The notes beneath the pieces were generated by a model that did not search any database, had not been told where the DNA came from, and was given only the letters and a program-made list of their open reading frames with translations. Shown here one piece after another: positions 46,900 through 57,129 of a stretch of DNA of 64,000 nt; position 1 is the stretch's first letter; every line of letters starts with the position of its first letter. The position numbers and the translations under genes are program-made. The stretch lies in the NCBI GenBank assembly GCA_963681505.1, contig OY811978.1:3604917-3668916 (forward strand), in the 5' to 3' direction. The stretch is from Eunapius fragilis. Its lineage: Eukaryota > Porifera > Demospongiae > Spongillida > Spongillidae.

Positions 46900-47429
46900 T
46901 GGGCAGCATTGCATTAAGGTCATGGAGTGATTGTATCAAATGGTGAATCCTGAGGTATATGGCTGCCACAGGAGTTTGTGACCATATATTTTGTGGACAC
47001 TAGTTATAACTTCAAATTGAAATGATTATGTAATGCGGGACTCAATGCCCTTAGCAACGACCTTGACAGCCAGAGCTAAGAGACGAGTTTTCGACTGGCA
47101 CCATTTAAATTTAATTTTAAAAGCTGAACACAAAAGAGGCATCATTCTACTAATATAATAATCATCGTGGTACAGCTATATCGTTACGCAAGTTATGGCT
47201 TTTGAAAGCGGGTAACTCTCTCGAGAGATCCCTCCGCTTACAACCTCGAACGACCCCTTACAAGCGAGTTTTCCAGCTCTCAACCCTAAGAAAGTTTTCT
47301 TTCAGAGTTATTCTAGTATAAGCGACGATAGAATGTACTAACTGAATCAAGTATGTGCTCGTAGCCACCTTTTAATTTTTTTTTTGGTTGGGGGGGGGGG
47401 GGGGGGGGCATAGATAGTATACTATCTAT

Positions 47430-47467
<38 letters not shown>

Positions 47468-48118
47468 AGGGGCAGCGATGTGTATTTCTGAAGGTGATAG
47501 ACAGCTAGTATACCGCTCGTTACGGTTTAATCTTAACTGTTTTTTAGGAGGAAGGATTACTGCAGCGCTATTGTCAGGAGGTGCTCAGTAATAACGAAGG
47601 TCAATCGTGTAACTAGGTCTTCTATAGATTGGTACGTTGGCTGTAACATAGGATTTAGTATTTTGGGAGAGCAAGTCCATCTGTGCCGACGTTTTGATCG
47701 ATATTCTCTTTGCCTATGGCACTGTATATGTTCTTCCGCACTGGGTGCATGCATTTGTATTTCGAAAGGGTATAGAAGAGTCTGGGAAGGAACTCCTGAA
47801 CTGCTCCACACAAATAAGGCTGTTATAGCACTTTGTGGTGCAGTGCCATGCCATGCCTGTAGAAAAAGGATGGTACATGCAGTTTGCTGCACACTTTAAA
47901 CGTGCATGTCTATCCACCTCTTGTTTGCGTAAGGTTATAACATATCACTTGGGAGGTGTCACCAAGGGTGTTTAATGCTTTTGAAAACTCTCAGCCGTTG
48001 TATTTGCCCCTGTTCTTCTTGTCTCTTGCCTCTACCAAGAAGCGGCCACGCACTCTGCATCGCTCATTCCCCTTCGTTGTGTGCGTGTATCTCCATTCAA
48101 ACCTACGCAAATTATTCA
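46900..48118. other. 3' flank of ZIP 2, no gene recognised
   Basis: Holds G runs at 47391-47408 and 47430-47466 around a 24-bp palindrome. A short open stretch at 47557-47917 has no recognisable content. Confidence 0.45.
47408..47431. mobile_element. 24-bp palindromic micro-insertion inside a G run
   Basis: GCATAGATAGTATACTATCTATGG core is a perfect palindrome with no spacer. Flanks are G on both sides, so a target duplication cannot be resolved. Confidence 0.55.
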
Positions 48119-48121
48119 TAT

Positions 48122-48411
48122 AACAAGTAAAGAAAAACATTCTCTAACGAGAAAGTTGGTGGGATATAGGAATTGGAGGCAAAGGTGGTGTAAAAAGGAA
48201 GGGAACAAGGTTTTGGGAAAAGAAAAATGAGACAAAAATCCTATATTTAGCACCTGTAAATGTAACAGAACCAAAAGAGACGGCTAAATATAGGATTTTT
48301 GTCTCATTTTTCTTTTCCCAAAACCTTGTTCCCTTCCTTTTACACCACCTTTGCCTCCAATTCCTATATCCCACCAACTTTCTCGTTAGAGAATGTTTTT
48401 CTTTACTTGTT
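48122..48411. repeat. 290-bp near-perfect hairpin
   Basis: Arms of about 125 bp starting AACAAGTAAAGAAAAACATT and ending with its complement, paired almost without mismatch, with a loop of about 30 bp near 48268. No coding content. Confidence 0.9.
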
Positions 48412-48915
48412 TCCTCTATTTTTAATTTTATTGTCTATGATTTCTGCGAATACTGGCAAGTGCTCACAAGGTATAGTATGACGTAGCCTCTTTAATTGAC
48501 TCCCCCCCCCCCCCCCCCCACTTCAATTGTTATACTGTCACAGCAGACGCCCGCGTTTGAAGGGTCAGCATTGTACCGAAGCGGGAGGACTCTAACTCGT
48601 CGACCGTCTCGATTTTGGAGGTATTCCTCTCGTCGTTTAGCTTTCCTCTTTTGTTGACGTGAAGGCATTTTTGAAAAAAAACAACTTCGCTAGCCAAAAG
48701 TGGTGAACAAAACTGCGATCAAATGAAATCCCTCCCACATGTTTATAACGCTGCACAATTCTAAACTTAATATAGCACTCCATATTACGTAATGATTACG
48801 TAATCAGTATCATGATACCTGACGATGTCCTTCCAGGAGATTCTAAAGCGATTGGTATAATTTGCGCTCTTTAAAACCATTCTTATCCCGAGTTATACTC
48901 ACCCGAGAAGAATTA

Positions 48916-48998
48916 GAAGACGACGACGACGACGAAGACGACGACGACGACGACGAAGACGACGACGACGACGACGAAGACGACGACGACGACGGAGA
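48916..48998. repeat. (GACGACGAA)n trinucleotide-rich repeat
   Basis: GAC/GAA units that would encode an Asp/Glu run in one frame. The frame is open from 48862 to 49062, but I see no start, domain or splice site, so it is listed as repeat only. Confidence 0.85.
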
Positions 48999-49410
48999 AG
49001 AATTGGCCTGGGGACGAGATAAATCACGAGTTTTTTTTGTTCTCTCAAAACAAACAGTTTGAAGATTGGACATTAAAATGACCGTCTTTGCCTTCTGGTT
49101 CGATAGCACAAAGGGCTACACTATCCGTTTCTCGGTACGCGCCGGAGTAATACGCGGGTCGCGTTTTAAAAATGATTTCACGACCCGGGTCAATCTTAGT
49201 CTCGTTCCTAGACCACACTCGCAGCTGCGGATGGATTACATCACCGCTACGCTAGAAGTGGTCTGGGAAACTGGCTAACAAAATCAAAATTGGTTCTATG
49301 CCCGGGCCATTTCTAACCGTACAATCAGAATGCAGGTGCTCCGTGACGTCACGATAATTAGGTAATAGTATTTGAATTATTTTATATAATATTGAGCAGT
49401 TAATAGTACG

Positions 49411-49660
49411 ATGGCTGTGTCAAACCTGGAGCTCGACAATGCGATAATTCAGGCGTCTCAACAGCTGGGTTATGCGACGATTCGTCCAGACCAGAACAGA
49501 GCTATTAAAAGCTTCATGGAAGCGCGTGATGTTTTTATTAGCTTGCCGACGGGGAGTGGAAAGTCGTTATGCTTCTCTGTGCTACCCTACGCGTTCAATT
49601 ACCTCTACAAACGCGTTGGCAGTATCGTGGTGGTCGTTTCACCCTTGATTGCATTAATGT
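49411..49660 (+). CDS. RecQ-family helicase N-terminal exon (captured fragment)
   Basis: ATG at 49411 encodes MAVSNLELDNAIIQASQQLG, then the RecQ zero motif (TIRPDQNRAI), the Walker A motif LPTGSGKSLCF and motif Ia-like VVVVSPLIALM. It ends at a GTAAGT donor at 49661. RecQ helicases unwind DNA from 3' to 5'; only the first part of the helicase core is present, and motifs II-VI (DEAH onwards) are not found before the right TIR. The exon starts about 100 bp after the TIR and could be expressed as a truncated protein. A second damaged copy lies at 55905-56117. It could be a remnant of an element that once encoded its own RecQ-like helicase, or a captured host exon. Confidence 0.8.
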
Positions 49661-49686
49661 AAGTATTGGGCTATTCCATTTAATGC

Positions 49687-49959
49687 TCAGACGATTCCAT
49701 TTAATGCGCAGACGAGGGAGATCTTTGATTTCAGGTCCTTTCTAATGCTATCCAATTGATCTTGCAGTGCCAAGTACTTCTTGATCGAGTCGAAGCACCT
49801 TGGACACAAGTACCCTGATTCATACTCTGAGTCTCTCCCAGATTCCTTTTTTTTGGTTGTCTCGATCGCTAAACCCATTAAAACCGCTCTGCAGCCTTGC
49901 GATGTTGTACTAGCAAGCTGCCTCCTATTCCTGCTTTCTAAAACCGGAGCGTCGCACAA
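49687..49959 (-). other. Open frame with CxxC opposite the RecQ exon
   Basis: Minus strand reads ESGYLCPRCFDSIKKYLAL then a helical QDQLDSIRKDLKSKI. The Cys pair and helix look protein-like, but the segment is short, has no clear start and ends in the inner element. Possibly the 3' exon of a second transposon gene. No family assigned. Confidence 0.35.
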
Positions 49960-49978
49960 CTTGCATCATTCATTTTAC

Positions 49979-50782
49979 CAAGGACACTTAATTATTACAT
50001 GGACTGGAAACCACAATAAATTCATGTCGCTATCCTCGTTGCTCATGAATTACTACATGTACACGACGATGTGACTGTTATAGTGCATCAGAAGACTGGG
50101 ACTTGACTGGGGTGCTGCGACGTTGATTTTTGTTATGTATAAACCATTCTTCGCTTCCCTTTCTGCATTTTTGGCATCGCTAATTCAAAATAAGCAATGA
50201 ACCAATAATTTATAAACATCAGTTCAAGGCAATGTATAGAAATAAACATAGGTTCATTCATCATGTAAATATAATCTGGACTTAGAGAAACCATCCTGGT
50301 ATACTGTGAAACGTTAAATAAGGCCATAACTATTACCATATTTGCAGTGGCCTGACAACAAAACATGCGCATCGTTCGATTAAAATCGTTTGCCCTTACT
50401 TTAAGAAACATCCTTTTCAATACAAACTAACATAGGACTTGTATCATACCATTAGGCGCTGGAAACACCTTTCATAACAAATGTCTACTCATCGACTCAT
50501 CGGTGTGTCCAGGAGCCTAACCAAAGTAGCGTAGCGAGGCAAATATGCACGTAGAAGCTAAGACCCGTATGTTAACGTTATCTTTAAGACTTATAACGGG
50601 TTTACCTCAACAAAAGAACAGCTTTCTGTAACTGTAAGCCACTCCAAAGCTAAGACAACTTCACAAAAGCCTTTTTTTTTTTGTCTGAAAAGGTTGGGAA
50701 CGAGGCGCAACGAGGATTGCGACAATTTATTGTATTACGTTACGCGGTGGTTTCCAGTCCATGTAATAATTAAGTGTCCTTG
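49979..50782. mobile_element. 804-bp fold-back element nested in the RecQ element, TSD ATTTTAC
   Basis: CAAGGACACTTAATTATTAC begins the left end and its reverse complement ends at 50782; homology continues through ATGGACTGGAAACCAC. ATTTTAC is found directly outside both ends. A 59-bp collapsed relative is at 44939. Confidence 0.8.
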
Positions 50783-50999
50783 ATTTTACAAACGTATTGA
50801 CCAATGACACCATTAATGAGTGTTGACGCGACACTTACACCCAATGACGTCACAACTGTTACGAACGAGCGTAGAACCAATTTTGTTAGCCAGTTTCCCA
50901 GACCACTTCTAGCGTAGCGGTGATGTAATCCATCCGCAGCTGCGAGTGTGGTTGGGGAACGAGACTAGGTCAATCTATAGATCTAGAGCTCTTTCATCG

Positions 51000-51735
51000 C
51001 GTGACTAATAGCATTCATCTGCTAAGTAGCATATTGGTGCTCGTTTACAATGGAGATGTATTTAGTTTTGGTACGTAACATTACTTCAGAGTGTCGTTTA
51101 AATATTTATTATTGTGGTCTAACACATGACTAACATTTGTAAAAATATGATTTTTACTTGTGCCCTCGGAGCGCGATCCGCGAGTTACGTATCAAAAAGC
51201 ACCAAAACCGAGCATATAAGCCCATATATTTCCATAGTAAACCGAGCACCAATATGGCGGACAATAAAGCAATAAAGCCCACGCGTTATGTGACCATGAG
51301 AGAGCTCTATATAGGAACTACTAACGTAGTTCCTGATACTTAGCTTGCCCTGATCAACGGTGAAAAAAAAGGTTGCTATACTTTTGAGTGTTCTCCGCTA
51401 TCTGTATATTAATTGCTTACCGCTTTCTTAGGGTTGGTTTCAGCATTAGAAGCGCTCGAAGTGCATCCCATTTTTTCCCGCGAGATTTGCGAAAACGGGC
51501 TGCGCAGAACTACAATACCCATGCAGCCTAGTGCATTGATGGTGTCGCGTATAGCATGTGATAGATTATTTTGAAAAGCCCGGCCTTGTATTTTCTCATC
51601 ATGTTGTAAGACATGTAAGATATGTGGCTCGCAAAACAGATGTTGCGTAATGGGGCTTGTAGGAAAGGGCAAATGACATTCCAAGAACAACTTCCTACGA
51701 CGCATTACGTCAGTAGTATTATGCTAAGCGATACG
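51000..51735. other. Intergenic, no gene recognised
   Basis: Short ORFs only. 51741-51774 just beyond is a small hairpin (TGGTCTGGGTACGAG...). Confidence 0.4.
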
Positions 51736-51774
51736 TACGTTTGGTCTGGGTACGAGAATAGCTCCTCGTCAGAC

Positions 51775-52412
51775 CATAGATATATTATAGTCAGGGGATC
51801 AGGATTCGAAACGAGACACGTGAGCGCATCACTACTCCGCGTTACATCGTTAGCACTTACTGACGGGTTCATTTATGTAGTTCTGTTGTCTTATTTCCCG
51901 TGCCTATACTCTGAAGCACTTAACATACGTAGGAGAACATTTTTATGCGTTTTTGGTAGGGAAAATATGCCTGGCAAATGAGAGATATTATTGTCAGGAC
52001 GCATTGCACTGCTGTATGACCTTCTGTGCACAGGCTGTTGTGCGTATGATCAGTTCGTTGTCTTTTGTTGTTGGTTAGTCCTATTTGCATGTACTTAGCT
52101 ACTTTTTGCGTCACATTTTGATACGTGTCACGCACAAAATACGCATCGAGTGTGAATGGTGTCCATTCGCTTTGTGTACCTTCCGTGCACAGGCTGTTTT
52201 ACGTATTGATCAGTTCGTCGTCTTTTGTTGTTGGTTAGTCCTATTTGTATGTACTGGCTACTTTTCCCGCCATTTCTTGATCGTGTCAGGCACAAAATAC
52301 GCCTCGAATGTGGACGAAGTCCATTGAAGCTTATGGGTAAGGTATGGAAATTTTATTAGTGTTGTAACATGGAGAGTGTTCATTAGCCGCGTTCCCCCCA
52401 ATTCCCCAGACA
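51775..52412. mobile_element. Second copy of the 823-bp CATAGATA element (right end damaged)
   Basis: Starts CATAGATATATTATAG, then AGGGGATCAGGATTCGAAACGAG-like text, and aligns with 54175-54997 over most of its length, including ACGTGAGCGCATCACT and GTAGGAGAACAT. It holds two of the tandem 140-bp units. The right TIR is lost beyond ATTCCCC near 52412. Confidence 0.75.
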
Positions 52413-52493
52413 CAAAACTTTACCGCAGATTGCTGGTTAACGTAACTGTTTTTATTGTTGTGGGCGTTTCTAAACGTATTAATTTGGTGTGTT

Positions 52494-52530
52494 AAGACAG
52501 TAATATCCCCGTAGTGGGGATATTACTGTC
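52494..52530. repeat. Perfect short hairpin
   Basis: ACAGTAATATCCCCGTAGTG runs into its complement, a stem of about 16 bp with a minimal loop. Confidence 0.8.
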
Positions 52531-52539
52531 TAAATAATA

Positions 52540-54110
52540 ATACAAGCACAATGGAGCCGTGGACATTCCTTAGTGAATCAAACAAAAACGTCGGGAAGTA
52601 CAAAAAAAAAAAAAAAATCGATTTCCCTCCGCCTGTTCGTAGCGACACAAAGGTGTCGTTACTGTTGCTATACTTTTTACTGCTTCGTACTGCTCTGTTT
52701 TAAGCGTTACACTTAAGTTTTTGCATGTCTGGTCTAAAGCATCACCATGATAGAAACGCCCACAATAAGTTAACAATTACATTAATTAGCATTCCTGCGG
52801 TACGGTTCGCTATACATGTACGCGGGGGCGTAGCCCTACCAGCGCGTTTTCTGATTGCGAGTGTGGGCTATTATCACATAATTATGTGGGCTATTATCAC
52901 ATATAGCCACACATGCTATCGGCTTGATACCCAACCTTCGGGCTGCCCCCAACTATTACGTTAACTGCCTTAATTTGAGGCAGCTTCGCTGGTTGGCAAG
53001 TACAAGTAACTTATGTGCTTCAAAACGTGTGTAACAGTATGTCTAATGGTTAAAAAAGATGCCATCAGGCTCCATGCCATCAATTTTTGCTGTGATACGC
53101 CTGTGCAGCTTCGTGGAAATTTTTACGGTCGCGGCATTTTGCAATTTTTCGTTAGGCCTATAGGGAGGGGGAGGGAATATGTAGGTGAGAGCGCGTGAAT
53201 GAATAATTGATGTGGTACGTAGGGTAAACATTGCCGTGTCAGTTGTGCGTGGGCGTGTTACAGCGTGTAGAAATTGCCACGGAGAGCATCCTGTATTGCT
53301 TTGTATCTCCAGGTTCCACTAGGCCACATTCGAGGAAACCAAACCAATACGTCCAGATTGACAATATCATAGATTTACTATACTATCTATGACAATATTA
53401 TTCACGTGATATCATGTGATCTTCTCATGGAATTAATGAGTCGCGCCTGCAGCAAGTAGATATAGATAGGTGATACAGGCTCCTTCAAGGTAGTGCGAAT
53501 ACTGCGTGAAGGGCGACTTGAGGGACTGGAAACCCTTATAAAACGCCTGCATCGAGATATCAAGATCAAGCATGACTCCTCCGTGTACATGTAAGGATGT
53601 AGACTATCGGCGTATACAATTTTTGCGTGTGGGTAGGTGGTTGGGTGGGAGTGGGGGGTGGGGGGGGGTGGTGGTGGAATTAACTGTGTATAGAGAAACT
53701 GCCCGGTTGGCCTCCCTCAGTGAAACTGAATCAGATATCGTTATAAAAAGCGATCGACTGCTATGAATTGAAAAAAAAAAAATGGAAACAATGGGTATAT
53801 ATGGACACATGCACGTTATCGCTCATGCGTGCAATTCGGTTAGACAATAGCGGAAGTGATTTGCGTGATCTGATGATCAAATGCAGGCAGCAACAGGGTT
53901 CGTACAAACCTTGAAACCCTGGAATTTGGGCATACTATTATCAAAGGCCTTTCAAAAGCCTTCACATATCTAGAGTGGTGCCCAAATTATCAATTGTGAA
54001 TATGATTTGGGCACCCCTGCCTATGTTTGAAATTCCAATCGCAGTCCTTGCAAGTTGCCTTGCAAGTTGCGTATTCTTTATTATACGGTGAGCTTGAAGC
54101 CTTGTAAATG
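52540..54110. other. Stretch without recognised gene
   Basis: Short ORFs only. 52868-52900 is a short direct repeat (GGGCTATTATCACATA). It contains the micro-palindrome at 53366. Confidence 0.4.
53366..53391. mobile_element. 26-bp palindromic micro-insertion with TSD CAATA
   Basis: TCATAGATTTAC...TATCTATGA with CAATA directly on both sides (53361-53365 and 53392-53396). Ends match the TIR of the 823-bp element. Confidence 0.75.
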
Positions 54111-54114
54111 CAGA

Positions 54115-55685
54115 TAGGGCAAATGGAGACTTTTCGCACCTGCAACCCTTTACAATAACTGTCAGTTGATACACTCATAGATAGTATAGTAAGGGATTGG
54201 AAACGAGTCACGTGAGCGCATCACTGGCTGTGGGCACTCCGCGTTACATCATTAACACCTACTGAGAAGTTCGAAACCGTCCATATCTTTAGTTCGATAG
54301 GTCTTGGTGTCTTGTTACCTGCTCTGAAGCGCTTCACATACGTAGGAGAATATCTTTAAGCGTTTTAGGTGGGAAAAATATGACGGACAAGTTCGAAAAT
54401 TAGATATTTTTTTTCAGGACGCATTGCACGCATGTGCACTTGTGTACCTTCTGTGCGCGGGCTGTTGTGCGTATTGATCAGTTGGTCGTGTTTTGTTGTT
54501 GGTTAGACCTATTTGTATGTACTTGGCTACATTTTGCGATATGTGTTAAGCACAAAATACGCCTCGAGTGGGGATGAGTCCATTAACTTGTGTACCTTCT
54601 GTGCGCGAGCAGTTGTACGTATTGATCTGTTTGTCGTGTTTGCTGTTGGTTAGACCTATTTGTATGTACTTGGCTACTTTTTTCGTCATTTTTCGATACG
54701 TGTTAAGCACAAAATACCCCTCGAGTGGGGATGGAATCCATTAACTTGTGTACCTTCTGTGCGGCAGTTGTGCGTATTGATCAGTTTGTCGTGTTTTGCT
54801 GTTGGTTAGTTCTATTTGTATGTACTTGGGCCGTGGCTACTTTTTTTCATACATGTCACGCACAAAATACGCCTCGGGAGTCCATTAACTTGTGCGCGGG
54901 CACATAAGGAATTCTTATAAGTGCTGTAACGAGTGAGTGGAGGTGTCAATTGGTGTTGATTAGCCTCGTTTCCAATCCCTTAGTATAATATCTATGATAC
55001 ACCCCTGCTGACTTCAGTATTCATTGACTGTTGTGGGCTTATTAATCCACCCCTTTTCTCCAACCACTATATAAAGATACTTCTTACCTTCATTACGAGG
55101 CTATACGTGTACCCAATACCTGCATGCTCACTTCCAGTCATAATAAGAGCTTTAACCTTGCTTTGTTACCTTGGTGGGGAGGGATGGGCACAACCTCAGT
55201 ACCCAACCCGAAGTAGGAAACTTTGAATGATGCACTATACAATATACACCGTTACTTCAATTTTAGCTCAAGTGTTCACTTGCTTAATGATATGCACATG
55301 CACTCGTGCATGTTCTCTTGGTTATTCACCTTCGTTGAGCATCTGTATAGTGCATCATTTTCCTAATTTGGGTTGGGTACTCAGGTTGTGCCTATCCCTC
55401 CACCAAGGTAACAAAGCAAGATTGAAGCTCTTTATTATTAAGTGAGCATGCAGGTATTAGGTACACGTAGCCTCGTAATGAAGATAAGAAGTAGGCAGGG
55501 AGTGGAGAGGCTAGGATGCATAGTGGTTGGAGAAAAGGGGCGGGTTACGAAGCGCCCACAACATTGTCAATAGTCAATGAATATTATAAGCGGTACTAGG
55601 CTAGGGGTGTATCAACTGACAGTTATTTTAAAGGTGCAATGAATGTTGCGTATTTTCTCCATCTGCGAGGTGCTCCATTTGCGAG
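54115..55685. mobile_element. Fold-back element interrupted by the 823-bp insert
   Basis: Outer arms: AATAACTGTCAGTTGATACA at 54153 and its complement at 55607-55626. After the insert the left arm continues as CCCTGCTGAC and CTTACCTTCATTACGAGGC, mirrored at 55470-55610. Arms total about 300 bp around a centre near 55305. Restored across the insert the arms are continuous. Confidence 0.75.
54175..54997. mobile_element. 823-bp element with TCATAGATA TIRs and TSD TACAC
   Basis: Left end TCATAGATAGTATAGTAAGG, right end (reversed) TCATAGATATTATACTAAGG; inverted homology runs about 33 bp to GGATTGGAAACGAG. TACAC flanks both sides (54170-54174 and 54998-55002). The interior contains three to four tandem units of about 140 bp (TGTGTACCTTCTGTGCG, GTTGTTGGTTAGACCTATTT). 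No transposase. Confidence 0.85.
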
Positions 55686-55904
55686 TTCCCCCCCCCCCCC
55701 CCCCCCCCGTATCGGAACCTGCGGAGGTAGTCTCGCAAGCCAGACGTACTTAGTCATCGTAGTGGGTTGGGGACGAGTGAAAAGTTAGTATTTTCCTAAC
55801 TTGGGTTGAGCCCAATCAGATTGCAGGCAAGTGTTTAGTCATGGGCCAATTACGTCATAAATTATTGAGCTTATAATTTCTTAAGAGATTGTGATAGCGA
55901 GAGT

Positions 55905-56117
55905 ACGATTACCGAAGCGATCAGTCAGCTGTTACACATCTAGGATACGCACAACTCAAGGAGCTGCAAGAGCTGCTTTAAGATACTTTTTGAGAGGTAA
56001 TGATGTTTTTGTGAGCTTACCGACTGGAAGCGGGAAATCCCTCTGCTATTTGTCTGCTACCTAAAGCTTTCGACATGTTACGAAAGGTTCATAATCAGTC
56101 CATATTAGTTGCCGTGT
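55905..56117 (+). pseudogene. Second RecQ helicase fragment, frameshifted
   Basis: Reads EAISQLLHI, then after a frame change LRYFLRGNDVFVSLPTGSG and KSLCY, then after another break MLRKVHNQSILVAV before a GTAAGT donor. The order and donor position match the exon at 49411. An element-end sequence (AGTCTCGTACCCAGACCC) follows at 56252. Clearly a decayed relative. Confidence 0.75.
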
Positions 56118-56329
56118 AAGTCCGCTTAAGCACTGATGAAAGATCAGAGGTTAAATGTATGGTTACGTTATTAAAAACCACTGATATGAATATTTTCACC
56201 GCCATGTGACATGGTTGTTGATTAAACACTGGCCGACGTACTTCTCAGTTAGTCTCGTACCCAGACCCTGGTTCCCACAGCTGCGGGTGGATTACATCAC
56301 CGCTACGTGGAAAGAGGATACGAGTGGTT

Positions 56330-57115
56330 CCAAGCACAAAGATGCTGAAAGGGTTGTACAAATGTTTCAACGATTAGTATATTTTTCTCTTTTCATTGGG
56401 CTCTGATGCTGATACTAATATGATGGGGCTACAACTAGATATTCCACCTAGCTCATGTGCAGACCCCTTCGGTTCAGCCTGTTATATAATAATATACGTT
56501 GGTTGATATGACACCAAACATTTTCAGACCATATAGGTTTAAAATGCGGATGGTTTGAACACCAAACTGTTTTTATGGTTTAAAATGTCCAAACTTAGCA
56601 GTTTGGTTTGAATATATCACTGTGGTAGACCAAATTACCAATCTTTGTATGGAGATGAGTAGTTGCAAGGAATTTCAGAAACTGAAGCCCTGTGTACATG
56701 TAAATATATAATTCTCCACAGAGAAGAACAAATGGATTCAAAGCTTCATATTCACGAACCCACTTCTCCCCGCAAAATACATCAGTAACTGTAACTGTAA
56801 ACAAGCGTGAATATGAGTATAGTGAAGTTCCAGAGAACAGCAGCTACATAGTCCAGCGTGCCCCCGGTGCCCCTCCCCTGGATCTGTTACTAGTTTTAAC
56901 TACTCGGATATTTGCATGGTGACAGTTGCGGGGGTCGTAATGAATACCTATATACCTCTCCTCTGAAACTATCACCACAGGAACCAACGTATTTTTTTTT
57001 TTGGTGGGGTGCAGGATTGTGTAGCTGCTCTTCTCCGGTATGCACGCTTGTTTATAGTTACCGATGTATTTTGCGGGGAGGGGTGGGATCATGACTGTGA
57101 AGCTTTGAATACCAA
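56330..57115. other. Stretch without recognised gene
   Basis: Short ORFs only; no repeat family identified apart from the element end at 56252-56310. Confidence 0.4.
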
Positions 57116-57129
57116 TTGTTCTTCTCTGC

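Larger units (their letters stand above)
49197..50967. mobile_element. Mutator-like element carrying a RecQ helicase fragment, 9-bp TSD
   Basis: The left end TAGTCTCGTTCCTAGACCAC and right end (reversed) TAGTCTCGTTCCCCAACCAC are inverted, and homology runs about 110 bp to AAAATTGGTTCTA. GGTCAATCT stands at both 49188-49196 and 50968-50976. A 9-bp duplication with roughly 100-bp TIRs suits Mutator-like elements. It holds a RecQ-like exon at 49411-49660 and is itself interrupted by an 804-bp element at 49979. No transposase core is visible, so it is non-autonomous. Confidence 0.85.

Noticed and set aside
48862..49062. Asp/Glu-rich ORF
   Set aside because: Trinucleotide repeat with no start context or conserved flanks.
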